A stretch of DNA of 64,000 nt from Microvirga lotononidis (GCF_034627025.1 NZ_CP141048.1:2182001-2246000); one strand, 5' to 3'. Counted from the first letter of the stretch, positions 40,332 through 49,898 are shown. A program made the numbers and translations. Notes: generated by a model from the letters alone, not told the origin.

Positions 40332-40354
40332 TTCCACGCCGGTGGAAACAGCTC
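40332..40354. repeat. Hairpin repeat downstream of the cydAB operon
   Basis: ttccac-gccg-gtggaa followed by acagctc; near copy of 37569-37590. It reaches the stop codon of the leftward gene at 40354-41196. Confidence 0.55.
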
Positions 40355-41196
40355 TAACGATACGCGCCGATGAAGCCCTTGTCGGTGACGACGACCCAGC
40401 GGGCGCCGCGACGCTCGATGGCTTCGATGCGGCCGACGCCGGGAAGCAGGCCGCCGGGCATGACCTCGTAGAGGCGGCGATTGCGGTTCTCGACGAGGGC
40501 CGCCCCGTCATAGACTTCCCGAAGCACCCATCCGTCCACGGGTTCGCTTTTCACCGGCTTTGGCGTGGGGACTTCCTCGCGCAAGGCCGCTTCGGTCACC
40601 GGAGGCGCGACGGGCGTCGCCGGCTTCGCGTTCTGTTCCGCCAGAGCCGTCATGATCTGGCTTTCCATCCGGCCCAGCCTCTCCTCAAGGGAGGAGAGCT
40701 TCTTGCCCGGCTCCTGCAGGCCGATGGTCAGGCGCTCGACCTTGTCCGACAGCTCCGTTCGTTCCGAGGCCGAGGATGTGGACGCGGTGTGCTCGACGTC
40801 CTTGAACGCGACGACGGTCTCCCGAAGGGCCTCCAGGTCGGTGCTCAATCGGGCGAGGATCTCCTGGCTGCGGGCGGTCTCGGTTTCGAGACGCCGGATG
40901 GCGTCCTGATTGGCCAATGTTCCCATGTAGGACGCGGCCCAGCCGGCCCCGACGAGGAGCAGGGCCACCGCGGCCTGTCCCAGGAACCTGGCGGGAGATG
41001 CCCGACGGCCTGCTGCTGCGGCTTCGTCAGTCCCGACCTTGGGAGAGGGGTCGGGCTTCAGGCCGAGCTTCGCGCTTCGGATGGCCTGTTCCAGGGCCGC
41101 GCTGGCGGCAGGGTCGATCTGGATCGGAGTGTGCGACGCGGCACCGGCCTGCTCGGCCGCTTCGCCACGGTCCTGAGAACGTATGTTGATGTCCAT
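40354..41196 (-). CDS. Membrane-anchored coiled-coil protein of unknown function
   Basis: A 280-residue protein. The N-terminal 70 residues are polar and cytosolic, one transmembrane helix follows (about 70-92, FLGQAAVALLLVGAGWAASY), then a long coiled coil (about 95-185) rich in L, E, T and R, a Pro/Val/Lys linker, and a compact C-terminal domain of about 60 residues (VDGWVLREVYDGAALVENRN onward). The topology suggests a periplasmic protein tethered to the inner membrane. No family recognised. It faces the type I secretion genes across a 396-bp gap. Confidence 0.75.
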   Translation of the reverse strand: MDINIRSQDRGEAAEQAGAASHTPIQIDPAASAALEQAIRSAKLGLKPDPSPKVGTDEAAAAGRRASPARFLGQAAVALLLVGAGWAASYMGTLANQDAIRRLETETARSQEILARLSTDLEALRETVVAFKDVEHTASTSSASERTELSDKVERLTIGLQEPGKKLSSLEERLGRMESQIMTALAEQNAKPATPVAPPVTEAALREEVPTPKPVKSEPVDGWVLREVYDGAALVENRNRRLYEVMPGGLLPGVGRIEAIERRGARWVVVTDKGFIGAYR

Positions 41197-41592
41197 ATTC
41201 CGACCTCATTTCCAGGTCAGAGAGCATTAACCCTGAAAGTTTACCAAAGGGTTATCTTTACAGTTAAGTGCTTACGTTACATGCCCTCTCCAAAATGAGA
41301 GGAGCGCCAGTAATTTATCGATAAACCGAACTTATTGTTGACATAGTTACATATAATAGGGTTACAAAAGATGGCGTAACGGAAAGCGACCATCTTGGGG
41401 CACCTCCAATACCCATAAGAGTGCTAGAAACCGGGCCTTCCAGGCCTAACCATAACGAGATACTCTTGTGGGGCCACAGCCCGATATCGCAGCCATCGCC
41501 AGATGGCGAACATTGTGGTAAGGTATAACCTTGCGCAATGGCTCTATCACCACGAAGGCACCGGGTTACCGCTCTGCCGATGGAAGAAGATT
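41197..41592. promoter_or_regulatory. AT-rich intergenic region upstream of the type I secretion genes
   Basis: This 396-bp gap is markedly richer in A+T than its surroundings, especially 41220-41400. It has repeated GTTACA words (about 41268, 41344, 41361), a small hairpin cctctc...gagagg near 41286-41302, and ggccttccaggcc further right. It should contain the promoters of the divergent gene pair. I cannot place a -35/-10 pair with proper spacing. Confidence 0.5.
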
Positions 41593-43368
41593 ATGAAGCA
41601 GGCATCGAGAAATCGGGAAGAAAGCACAGAGGTCCAAGACGCTCTGAAGTCCTGCCTTCCCTCCTTCACCGGGGTTGCCGTGTTCTCGGCAGTGGTCAAC
41701 CTTCTGGCCCTCACCGGCTCCATCTACATGCTCCAGGTCTATGACCGCGTGCTGTCGAGCCGAAGCATTCCCACCCTGATCGGCCTGTCGCTGATCACCC
41801 TCGCGGCCTATTCCCTCTCGGGCGGCCTCGACATGCTGCGCGGCCGCATGCTGGCGCGCATCGGCGCCCGCTTCGACGAGCTGCTCTCGCACAGGGTCTT
41901 CGACCTCGTGGCCACGATGCCCCTCAAGGGCGCCAAGCAATCCGAGAGCATGCAGCCGATCCGCGACCTTGACACCATCCGGGGCTTCCTGTCGAGCCTG
42001 GGCCCCACGGCCCTGTTCGACATGCCCTTCATGCCGATCTTCCTCATCGGCTGCTTCATGATCCATCCCGGCATCGGCGTTCTGTCGGTCGTCGGTGGCG
42101 TGGTCATCATCTTCCTGACCCTCTACACGGACGCCAAGAGCAAGGGCCCGTCCTTCGAGGTGACCAAAAGCGGCGCCGAGCGTCATGCCATGGCCGAGAC
42201 CAGCCGCCGCAACGCGGAGGCCATCCGCGCCAACGGCATGCTCGGCTTCCTGGCCAAGCGCTACGACGAGGTGCATGTCCGTCACGTCAATGACGGTCTG
42301 CTCGCCAGCGAATCCTCGGCCGGCATCAGCGCCTTCGCCAAGGTCTTCCGCATGGTGATCCAGTCGGCCGTCCTGGGCCTTGGCGCCTACTACGTCATCC
42401 AGGGACAGATGTCGGGCGGCCTGATGATCGCCGGCTCGATCCTGATGTCCCGCGCGCTCGCGCCGATCGAGATCGCCGTCGCGCACTGGAAGGGCTTCAC
42501 CGCGTCCCGCCAGGCCTATCGCCGCTTGCAGCACATCATGACTCTCGTGCCGGCCCAGGGCCAGCGCATGCCGCTGCCCGCCCCGAAGGCCGCCCTTTCG
42601 GTGGAAGACGTCTTCGTCGGCGCTCCCGGCGCCTCGCTGCCCATCGTCCAGTCCGCCTCGCTCCGGCTCCAGGCCGGCCAGGGCCTGGGCCTCATCGGCC
42701 CCAGCGCCTCGGGCAAGTCGACCCTCGCCCGCGCCCTCGTCGGCGTGTGGCCGACCCTGCGCGGCGAGATCCGCCTCGACGGCGCGGCGCTCGACCAGTG
42801 GGAGCCGGACTCTCTCGGCCGCCACGTGGGCTATCTCCCGCAGGATGTGGAGCTGTTCGAGGGCACCGTCGCCGAGAACATCGCCCGCTTCCAGCCGAAC
42901 GCCAAGCCGGACGACGTCATCGCGGCCGCGCAGACCGCCGGTGCGCATGAGCTCATCCTCAATCTGCCGGACGGCTACGATACCCGGATCGGTGAGGGCG
43001 GGGCCTCCCTCTCGGGTGGTCAGCGCCAGCGCGTGGCTCTTGCCCGCGCGCTCTACGGAAACCCGTTCCTGATCGTGCTCGACGAGCCGAATGCCAGCCT
43101 CGACGGCGCAGGCGACGAGGCTCTGAACCAGGCCATCCTGGCGGTCCGCAAGCGCGGCGGCGTCGTCGTCGTCATCACGCACCGCCCGGCGGCTCTCGGT
43201 CAGGTCGACCAGGTCGCCATCATGGAAGAGGGCCGGATCAAGGCCGTCGGACCGCGCGACGAAGTTCTGCAGTCCGTCATGAAACGCAATGCGACGCCGG
43301 CACCGGCCCCGGTGCGGCCGCAGCAGGCGCCGGCAGCTCAGGCTGCGAACCTGCGAGAGGTTGGTTAA
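41593..43368 (+). CDS. Type I secretion ABC permease/ATPase (PrtD/PrsD family)
   Basis: A 591-residue inner-membrane exporter half-transporter. The N-terminal membrane domain (about residues 30-310, six helices) starts FTGVAVFSAVVNLLALTGSIYMLQVYDRVLSS, the PrtD-family signature. The ATPase domain has GPSASGKST, LSGGQRQRVALARAL and LIVLDEPNASLD. No N-terminal peptidase domain is present, as expected for RTX exporters. GGAAGAAG precedes ATG 41593. The adaptor gene follows without a gap; an outer-membrane TolC partner is not encoded here. Confidence 0.94.
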   Translation: MKQASRNREESTEVQDALKSCLPSFTGVAVFSAVVNLLALTGSIYMLQVYDRVLSSRSIPTLIGLSLITLAAYSLSGGLDMLRGRMLARIGARFDELLSHRVFDLVATMPLKGAKQSESMQPIRDLDTIRGFLSSLGPTALFDMPFMPIFLIGCFMIHPGIGVLSVVGGVVIIFLTLYTDAKSKGPSFEVTKSGAERHAMAETSRRNAEAIRANGMLGFLAKRYDEVHVRHVNDGLLASESSAGISAFAKVFRMVIQSAVLGLGAYYVIQGQMSGGLMIAGSILMSRALAPIEIAVAHWKGFTASRQAYRRLQHIMTLVPAQGQRMPLPAPKAALSVEDVFVGAPGASLPIVQSASLRLQAGQGLGLIGPSASGKSTLARALVGVWPTLRGEIRLDGAALDQWEPDSLGRHVGYLPQDVELFEGTVAENIARFQPNAKPDDVIAAAQTAGAHELILNLPDGYDTRIGEGGASLSGGQRQRVALARALYGNPFLIVLDEPNASLDGAGDEALNQAILAVRKRGGVVVVITHRPAALGQVDQVAIMEEGRIKAVGPRDEVLQSVMKRNATPAPAPVRPQQAPAAQAANLREVG

Positions 43369-44691
43369 ATGTTGGTCATTCAAGCTCCCCAAAAACCCTC
43401 CGTCCACCAGCGGGTCCTGCGGCAGTCGACCATCGGCGGTGTGGCCATGATCGCCCTCTTCGGCGGAACCATCGGTCTCTGGGCGGCCACGTCGACCTTG
43501 TCCGGCGCCGTCGTGGCCGGGGGCCAGTTCGTGGTGGATACCAGCGTCAAGAAGATCCAGCACTCGACCGGCGGCATCGTTGGCGAGCTGAAGGTCAAGG
43601 AAGGCGACCGGGTAGCCCAGGGCGATCTCCTGATCCGCCTGGACGAGACCCTGACGCGCGCCAACCTGCAGGTGGTGGCCAAGCAGCTCGACGAGTATCT
43701 GGGTCGCCAGTCGCGCCTGGAAGCCGAGCGGGATGGATCGTCCGAGGTCAAGACGCCCGAGGAATTCGCCGGCCGCATCAACGATCCGGCCGTCATCAAG
43801 ATCATGTCGTCCGAGCGCACCCTCTTCACCGCGCGCGGCGCCTCCCGCGACGCGCAGAAGGACCAGCTCCGCAAGCGCATTGCGCAGTCCGAGGACGAGA
43901 TCGTGGGCCTGAAGGCCCAGCAGACGGCCAAGGCCCGCGAGGCCGAGCTGATCGTCGCGGAGCTCAAAGGCGTTCGCGACCTGTATGAGAAGAATCTGGT
44001 TCCGATCACCCGCCTGAACGCTCTCGAGCGTGACGCCGCGAGCATCGAGGGCCAGCGCGGCCAGCTCATCGCCGCCGTCGCCCAGGCCGAGAGCCGCATC
44101 GCCGAGACCAAGTTCCAGATCATCCAGATCGACGAGCAGATGCGTGCCGAGGCCATGCAGGAGCTGCGCGAGATCCAGGGCAAGATCGCGGAATATACCG
44201 AGCGCCGCGTGGCCGCCGAGGATCAGCTGAAGCGCATCGATATCCGTGCGCCCAGCGACGGCTATGTCCACCAGCTGAACGTTCATACCATCGGCGGAGT
44301 GATCTCACCCGCCGAGCCGGTCATGAACATCGTGCCGGTGAACGACAAGCTCGAACTCGAAGCCAAGGTGCTGCCCAACGAGATCGACCAGGTGAAGATC
44401 GGCCAGAAGGCGACCGTGAAGGTCCACGCCTCGAATGCGCGCATGATCCCGGATCTGCACGGTACCGTGAGCCGTATCTCGGCGGACGTGTCCAGGGACC
44501 AGCAGACCGGCGCGACCTTCTACACGACCCGGATCGAGCTGCCTCAGGACGAGATCAAGAAGCTCGAGAACATTCACCTCATCGCCGGCATGCAGGCCGA
44601 GGTGTTCGTCGAGGTGAACCAGCGCACCCCGTTCGAGTACTTCTTCAAGCCCATGGAAGAGCAGATCGCCCGCGCTTTCCGCGAGCACTGA
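43369..44691 (+). CDS. Type I secretion membrane-fusion protein (HlyD/PrsE family)
   Basis: A 440-residue periplasmic adaptor. One N-terminal transmembrane helix (about 22-45), a lipoyl-like half motif GGIVGELKVKEGDRVAQGDLL, a long coiled-coil hairpin (about 110-290), the second lipoyl half and a beta-barrel segment with IDQVKIGQKATVKV. The end HLIAGMQAEVFVE and ERTPFEYFFKPM-like tail are usual for PrtE. It begins one base after the ABC gene's stop, so the pair is an operon; a terminator follows. Confidence 0.94.
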   Translation: MLVIQAPQKPSVHQRVLRQSTIGGVAMIALFGGTIGLWAATSTLSGAVVAGGQFVVDTSVKKIQHSTGGIVGELKVKEGDRVAQGDLLIRLDETLTRANLQVVAKQLDEYLGRQSRLEAERDGSSEVKTPEEFAGRINDPAVIKIMSSERTLFTARGASRDAQKDQLRKRIAQSEDEIVGLKAQQTAKAREAELIVAELKGVRDLYEKNLVPITRLNALERDAASIEGQRGQLIAAVAQAESRIAETKFQIIQIDEQMRAEAMQELREIQGKIAEYTERRVAAEDQLKRIDIRAPSDGYVHQLNVHTIGGVISPAEPVMNIVPVNDKLELEAKVLPNEIDQVKIGQKATVKVHASNARMIPDLHGTVSRISADVSRDQQTGATFYTTRIELPQDEIKKLENIHLIAGMQAEVFVEVNQRTPFEYFFKPMEEQIARAFREH

Positions 44692-44715
44692 TCCTTCCTG
44701 CCAGACAAGCAACGG

Positions 44716-44752
44716 AAAACGCGGTCGGGGCCCTGAGCCTCGGCCGCGTTTT
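44716..44752 (+). terminator. Rho-independent terminator of the type I secretion operon
   Basis: Stem aaaacgcgg / ccgcgtttt enclosing a second GC-rich stem; T4 follows; 25 bp after the adaptor stop. Confidence 0.85.
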
Positions 44753-44960
44753 CGTTGAGGCGCCTTGGGGCATGATCCAGCGCCGACGACACGTGACACA
44801 ACCGCAGATCAGCCAAGCCTGGAAAGTTCCGCTCGGGAACCCATAACAGGGGCGTGGGCCGTGTTCTCCTGCGGCCCTCCATCGAAGGCAAAATCCGCGG
44901 TCCTCTTCCGGGCCGGCCCGCCTCGATGAAGGTCTTGGTTGTCTTGAGGAATTTAGCGTT

Positions 44961-47195
44961 TTGAGGATCATCTTCCGCTTTGGCGGTATCGCAATGCTCG
45001 TCGCGGCCATCGTCATCCTGGCCGTGCTGCCCTTTGCTACATCCTTCGTGGAACAATGGTCGCGCCGCGATGTCGAGCTGCGATCCCGCCTCGTCTTCAA
45101 CTCCGTCCGGGACCAGGTCAGCGGCCTCCTGGCCCGCAACGATACCCAGCAGGCCGGCATCCTGTTCGAGCGCATCGCCACCGACGAGCGTGTTCTCGCC
45201 ATCGGCTATTGCGACGGGCAGGAACTGCGCTTCCCCACCAGCAACATGCCGCCGTCCTTCTCCTGCCGGGAGGCCTCCAGATCCGACGCGGAAAGCTTCT
45301 CCGTCGTCAGGAACCAGGATCACAACATCCTGGTCAGCTCCTTTCCGCTGACCGCCGGGGGACGGACCGGGCATCTCGTGGTCCTGCACGACCTAAGCTA
45401 TGCCGATCAGCGCGGCGGAGAAGCGAGGAATTATCTCTTCCTGGCTCTCGCCGGTGTCGCCTTCGGGGCCGCGGCCCTGGCGGCCATGATCGCGGCCCTC
45501 ATCATGCGCCGCTGGCTGGCCTCCATCCGGCAGGCTCTCGAGAGCGCCCGCGCCGGCAATGCCAATCCGCCCGCGGAGGAGAACATCATCCCGCTCGGGC
45601 AGGAAATCCGCGACGTGCTCCAGGAACTGGAGGCCTCGCGGCGGACCATCGATGCCGCACATACGGACTGGAATCCCGACACCCTGAGGGCGGCCCTCGC
45701 CAACGAATTGTCGGGCTCGGAGGTCATCGTGGTGTCGAACCGCGAGCCCTACATCCACAATCGGACGGAGAGCGGCGAGATTTCCCTTCAGATCCCCGCC
45801 AGCGGTCTCGTCTCGGCCCTGGAGCCGGTGGTGCGTGCGTGTGGCGGCACCTGGGTCGCCCATGGCAGCGGCACGGCGGACCGGGAGACGGTCGATGCCA
45901 ACGACCGCGTGCCCGTGCCGCCGAATCACCCGTCCTATACCCTGCGGCGCGTCTGGCTCACGGACGAGGAGCAGGACGGCTACTACTACGGCGCAGCCAA
46001 CGAAGGTCTCTGGCCTCTATGCCACATCGCCTTCGTGCGGCCGATCTTCCGTGAGTCGGACTGGCAGTACTACCGTTCCGTCAACGAGAAATTCGCCGAG
46101 GCGATCGTGGCCGAGGCCAAGCGCGAGGATCCTATCATCCTGGTGCAGGATTACCATTTCGCCCTGCTGCCGCGCATGATCCGCGACCGGCTGCCCCGGG
46201 CCACCATCGTGACCTTCTGGCACATCCCCTGGCCGAATGCGGAGACCTTCGGCATCTGCCCCTGGCGCGAGGAGATCATCGACGGGCTCCTGGGCTCTTC
46301 GATCCTCGGCTTTCACACCCAGGCGCATTGCAACAACTTCATGGACGCGGTCGATTCCTACGTGGAAAGCCGCATCGACCGGGAGAAGGATTCGGTGTTC
46401 TTCGGCGGCGAGGAAACCCTGATTCGTCCCTATCCGATCTCCATCGAGTGGCCGCCGACCGCCATGGAGGGCCAGAAGCCCGTGGAGGAATGCCGCAGGA
46501 TCGTGCGCGAGCGCCTGGGGTTGTCCCCGGACATGCGCATCGGCGTCGGCATCGAGCGCTTCGACTACACGAAGGGCATTCTCGACCGCATGCAGGCCAT
46601 CGACGCGCTGCTCAACGAACATCCGGAATGGCACGGTAATTTTGCATTCATTCAGGTGGCGGCGCCTACCAGAAGCAAGCTTTCGAATTACCGGCAGCTC
46701 CAGGAAGAGGCCGAAGCCTTGGCGCGCGACATCAACGAGAGGCATGGCGGCAATGGATACGAGCCCATCAAGCTCCTCATTCGCCATCACGAGCCCGATC
46801 AGGTGTTCGAACTCTTCCGCGCGGCCGATCTATGCATCGTGTCGAGCCTGCACGACGGCATGAATCTCGTCGCCAAGGAATTCGTGGCCGCGCGGGACGA
46901 CGAACAGGGCGTGCTCATCCTGTCGGCTTTCGCCGGGGCATCCCGCGAGCTGTCCGAAGCGTTGATCGTCAATCCATACAACGCCCACGCCATGGGCGAG
47001 GCCATCAACCGGGCACTTACCATGCAGCAGCCCGAGCAACGCGAGCGGATGCGGCTGATGCGCGATCAGGTCAAGGAGAGAAACGTCTATCGCTGGGCGG
47101 GCCAGATGCTGCTGGCCGCCTCCCGCCTGCGCAAGCAGCAGCGGATCAGGCGATTGATCGCCAGGGGGCGGAGGCTTGCGTCGGCCAATGCGTGA
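44961..47195 (+). CDS. otsA: Membrane sensor fused to trehalose-6-phosphate synthase
   Basis: A 744-residue fusion. Residues 1-240 form a receptor-like module: transmembrane helix 1 (about 9-28), a periplasmic sensor of about 125 residues, helix 2 (about 157-182) and a HAMP-like linker. Residues about 250-720 are a GT20 synthase that makes trehalose-6-P from UDP-glucose and glucose-6-P, with VVSNREPYIHN, VQDYHFALLPRM (394), HIPWPNAE (421), GIERFDYTKG (532) and HDGMNLVAKEF (632). Start is a TTG at 44961 with GAGGA ten bases before it; ATG 44994 would cut into helix 1. First gene of otsA-otsB-GH15. Confidence 0.9.
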   Translation: MRIIFRFGGIAMLVAAIVILAVLPFATSFVEQWSRRDVELRSRLVFNSVRDQVSGLLARNDTQQAGILFERIATDERVLAIGYCDGQELRFPTSNMPPSFSCREASRSDAESFSVVRNQDHNILVSSFPLTAGGRTGHLVVLHDLSYADQRGGEARNYLFLALAGVAFGAAALAAMIAALIMRRWLASIRQALESARAGNANPPAEENIIPLGQEIRDVLQELEASRRTIDAAHTDWNPDTLRAALANELSGSEVIVVSNREPYIHNRTESGEISLQIPASGLVSALEPVVRACGGTWVAHGSGTADRETVDANDRVPVPPNHPSYTLRRVWLTDEEQDGYYYGAANEGLWPLCHIAFVRPIFRESDWQYYRSVNEKFAEAIVAEAKREDPIILVQDYHFALLPRMIRDRLPRATIVTFWHIPWPNAETFGICPWREEIIDGLLGSSILGFHTQAHCNNFMDAVDSYVESRIDREKDSVFFGGEETLIRPYPISIEWPPTAMEGQKPVEECRRIVRERLGLSPDMRIGVGIERFDYTKGILDRMQAIDALLNEHPEWHGNFAFIQVAAPTRSKLSNYRQLQEEAEALARDINERHGGNGYEPIKLLIRHHEPDQVFELFRAADLCIVSSLHDGMNLVAKEFVAARDDEQGVLILSAFAGASRELSEALIVNPYNAHAMGEAINRALTMQQPEQRERMRLMRDQVKERNVYRWAGQMLLAASRLRKQQRIRRLIARGRRLASANA

Positions 47196-47970
47196 AACGC
47201 CTGCGAGACTCCATTCAATGCTCGATGCGAACAAGGACTATGCGCTCTTTCTCGATTTCGACGGAACCCTGGTCGATATTGTCGAGCGGCCCGATGCCGT
47301 GGTCGTAGACCCGGCGCTGCCGGACATCCTCACCCGGCTGCAGGAACGGCTCGGCGGTGCGCTCGCGATCATCAGCGGACGTCCCGTCGAGTTCCTCGAT
47401 GCGCGCTTCGCGCCCGATGTCTTCGACATGGCCGGTCTCCACGGGCTCGAACATCGGATCGCCGGCCACCTCTCCATGTGCGATCCCGACGAGCATCCTG
47501 CCCTGCGCGAGACGGTCGATCGGCTGTGCAAGATTGTTGCGGACAAGGAGGGCGTCCTGATCGAGGACAAGGGCTGCTCCGTCGCGATCCATTGGCGCCT
47601 TGCTCCGCACGAGAAGGATTTCGCGCTCGCCACCGCTCATGCGGCCGTCGAGGCGCTGGGTGCGGATTACCGTGTTCAACACGGGAAAGCTGTGGCAGAA
47701 ATCCTTCCTTCGGCGGCCGGGAAGGGCAAGGTGATCGAGCGATTCCTCCAGGAGGTTCCCTACAAGGGTCGGCGCCCGATCTTCATCGGCGACGACCTCA
47801 CCGACGAGCACGGATTCAAGACCGTCAATGTTCATGACGGCCTGTCCGTGCGTATCGGCGCCGGGGATACCATTGCCAAGGTCCGCCTTGGAACGCCTGC
47901 GGATCTGCGACATTGCCTGTCCACGTGGGCCTTCGACGGGACGCTGCCTTTTAAAGGGGATGATTTCTGA
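47188..47970 (+). CDS. otsB: Trehalose-6-phosphate phosphatase
   Basis: A 260-residue HAD-superfamily phosphatase that releases trehalose from trehalose-6-P. Motifs: LDFDGTLVDI (nucleophile D23, acid D25), IISGRPVEF, GKAVAEILPS and FIGDDLTDEHGF. The ATG at 47188 overlaps the end of otsA (8-base overlap); a TTG at 47176 and an ATG at 47218 are alternatives. The GH15 gene starts one base after its stop. Confidence 0.95.
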   Translation: MRETPARLHSMLDANKDYALFLDFDGTLVDIVERPDAVVVDPALPDILTRLQERLGGALAIISGRPVEFLDARFAPDVFDMAGLHGLEHRIAGHLSMCDPDEHPALRETVDRLCKIVADKEGVLIEDKGCSVAIHWRLAPHEKDFALATAHAAVEALGADYRVQHGKAVAEILPSAAGKGKVIERFLQEVPYKGRRPIFIGDDLTDEHGFKTVNVHDGLSVRIGAGDTIAKVRLGTPADLRHCLSTWAFDGTLPFKGDDF

Positions 47971-47971
47971 T

Positions 47972-49780
47972 ATGAGTTCGCTAGATCTTGCCGTCATCGG
48001 CAACTGCACGATCTCGGCCCTGGTGGATCGCCGCGCGCAGATCGTCTGGAGCTGCTTTCCCCGCTTCGATGGCGATCCCGTGTTCTCCGCCCTTCTCGAC
48101 AGCCCCGAGGGCCAGACCGATGCGGAGCAGAAAGGCATCTTCGCCATCGACATGGTCGGCATGGTCAGCTGCGAGCAGACCTATCTCGAGAACACGGCGG
48201 TTCTCGTGTCGCGCCTCACGGATTCGTTCGGCAACATTCTCGAGATCACGGATTTCGCGCCGCGGTTCAAGCATTACGACCGCACCTTCCGTCCGCCCAT
48301 GCTGATCCGCCGGGTCTATCCGGTGAAGGGCCGCCCGCGCATTCGCGTGCGTTTGCGGCCTCATTACGACTGGGGCGGCTGCCCGCCGAACCTGACTCGC
48401 GGCAGCAACCACCTGCGTTTCGTCGGACCGGCCTATTCGCTGCGTCTCACCACCGACGCCTCCGTGTCCTACGTGCAGGACGAGCGCCCCTTCGTGGTGG
48501 ACCGGCCCCTGTCGTTCTTCTTCGGCGAGGACGAACCGCTCCGGTCGGAGACGGATTCCACGGCCCGCGCGTTCCTCGACAGCACGGTCGATTTCTGGCG
48601 CGACTGGGTGCGGTCGCTCTCCATTCCCTTCGATTGGCAGGAAGCGGTCATCCGCGCCGCCATCACGCTCAAGCTCTGCAATTACGAGGAGACGGGCGCC
48701 ATCGTGGCGGCGCTGACAACCTCGGTGCCGGAAGCGCCGCACACGAAGCGCAACTGGGATTACCGCTATTGCTGGCTGCGGGACGCCTATTTCGTCATCC
48801 AGGCCCTGAACCGGCTCGGCACCACCAAGACGATGGAAGAATATCTCACCTACATCACCAACATCGTCGACGACATGGAGGCGATCCCCGACCAGCGGGA
48901 CATGCCGCCGCTCTTCAGCATCACGCGCTCGCCGGACCTGGAGGAGCGGGAGGCCACGGCGCTCGCCGGCTATCGCGGCATGGGGCCGGTGCGCGTGGGC
49001 AACGCGGCCTACACGCAGATCCAGAACGACGCTTATGGCAGCATCGTCCTGGCATCCGTGCACGCCTTCCTCGACAAGCGGCTGATCCGCACCGGCAACA
49101 GGGCCCTGTTCTCGCACCTGGAAAAGCTCGGGCACCGTGCCATCGAGGTTTTCGACCAGCCCGACGCCGGGCCGTGGGAGCTGCGCACCAAGGCGGCCGT
49201 GCACACCTTTCCGAGCGTGATGTGCTGGGCGGCCTGCGACCGCCTCATCAAGATCGCCGAAGCCATGGGACGCGAGGACCGGGCTGCGTTCTGGCGGGAG
49301 AATGCCGACCGCATGCACAGGGTCATCAACGAGCGTTCCTACAACCCCGAGAAGGGGACGTTCGTCTCCTCCTTCGACGGCGCCGATCTCGACGCGACGC
49401 TCCTGCTCCTGGCGGAACTCGATTTCGTGAAGGCCGACGACCCGCGCTTCATCGCCACTGTCGATGCGGTGGGCAAGGCCCTGCGGCGCGGCGATCTTCT
49501 CCTGCGTTATGATGTGGAAGACGATTTCGGCCTCATGCATACGGCTTTCATGATCTGCGGCTTCTGGTACGTGGATGCGCTGAACGCCATCGGGCGCAAG
49601 GACGAGGCGAAGGAATTGTTCGAGCACATCCTGAGCTTGCGCAACTCCTTCGGGCTCTTCTCGGAGGATGCGGACTTCACGACCGGCGAATTGTGGGGGA
49701 ATTTCCCGCAGACTTATTCCATGGTCGGTCTCATCAACTCCGCCGTGCGCCTGAGCCGGAGCTGGGAAGAGGCGTTCTGA
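47972..49780 (+). CDS. Glycoside hydrolase family 15 (glucoamylase/trehalase type)
   Basis: A 602-residue (alpha/alpha)6-barrel enzyme that removes glucose by inversion. The N-terminal part (LAVIGNCTISALVDRRAQIVWSCFPRFD) is the GH15 beta domain, and the barrel holds RNWDYRYCWLRDAYF, GPVRVGNAAYTQIQNDAYGS and DFTTGELWGNFPQTYS. GH15 members are glucoamylases, glucodextranases or trehalases; the position right after otsAB makes trehalase the best guess. Coupled to otsB with a single base between. Confidence 0.92.
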   Translation: MSSLDLAVIGNCTISALVDRRAQIVWSCFPRFDGDPVFSALLDSPEGQTDAEQKGIFAIDMVGMVSCEQTYLENTAVLVSRLTDSFGNILEITDFAPRFKHYDRTFRPPMLIRRVYPVKGRPRIRVRLRPHYDWGGCPPNLTRGSNHLRFVGPAYSLRLTTDASVSYVQDERPFVVDRPLSFFFGEDEPLRSETDSTARAFLDSTVDFWRDWVRSLSIPFDWQEAVIRAAITLKLCNYEETGAIVAALTTSVPEAPHTKRNWDYRYCWLRDAYFVIQALNRLGTTKTMEEYLTYITNIVDDMEAIPDQRDMPPLFSITRSPDLEEREATALAGYRGMGPVRVGNAAYTQIQNDAYGSIVLASVHAFLDKRLIRTGNRALFSHLEKLGHRAIEVFDQPDAGPWELRTKAAVHTFPSVMCWAACDRLIKIAEAMGREDRAAFWRENADRMHRVINERSYNPEKGTFVSSFDGADLDATLLLLAELDFVKADDPRFIATVDAVGKALRRGDLLLRYDVEDDFGLMHTAFMICGFWYVDALNAIGRKDEAKELFEHILSLRNSFGLFSEDADFTTGELWGNFPQTYSMVGLINSAVRLSRSWEEAF

Positions 49781-49898
49781 TCGGCGGGCGGCGCATGGTG
49801 CGAAAAACGGATCCGATTGTTCGCACCGTACGTTGTTCGGAATTCGGCATCATGGCGATGCTCTGGGGCGTGAGTGGCGGAAAGGACGATAGGCTTCG

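Noticed and set aside
41338..41357. TTGACA and TATAAT upstream of the secretion operon as a promoter
   Set aside because: They are only 8 bp apart, too close for a sigma-70 promoter; each could pair with another element but I cannot tell which.
41566..44286. 906-codon leftward open frame opposite the secretion ABC and adaptor genes
   Set aside because: Spans two well-identified genes; composition (A, D, G, H, L-rich) is that of antisense shadows.
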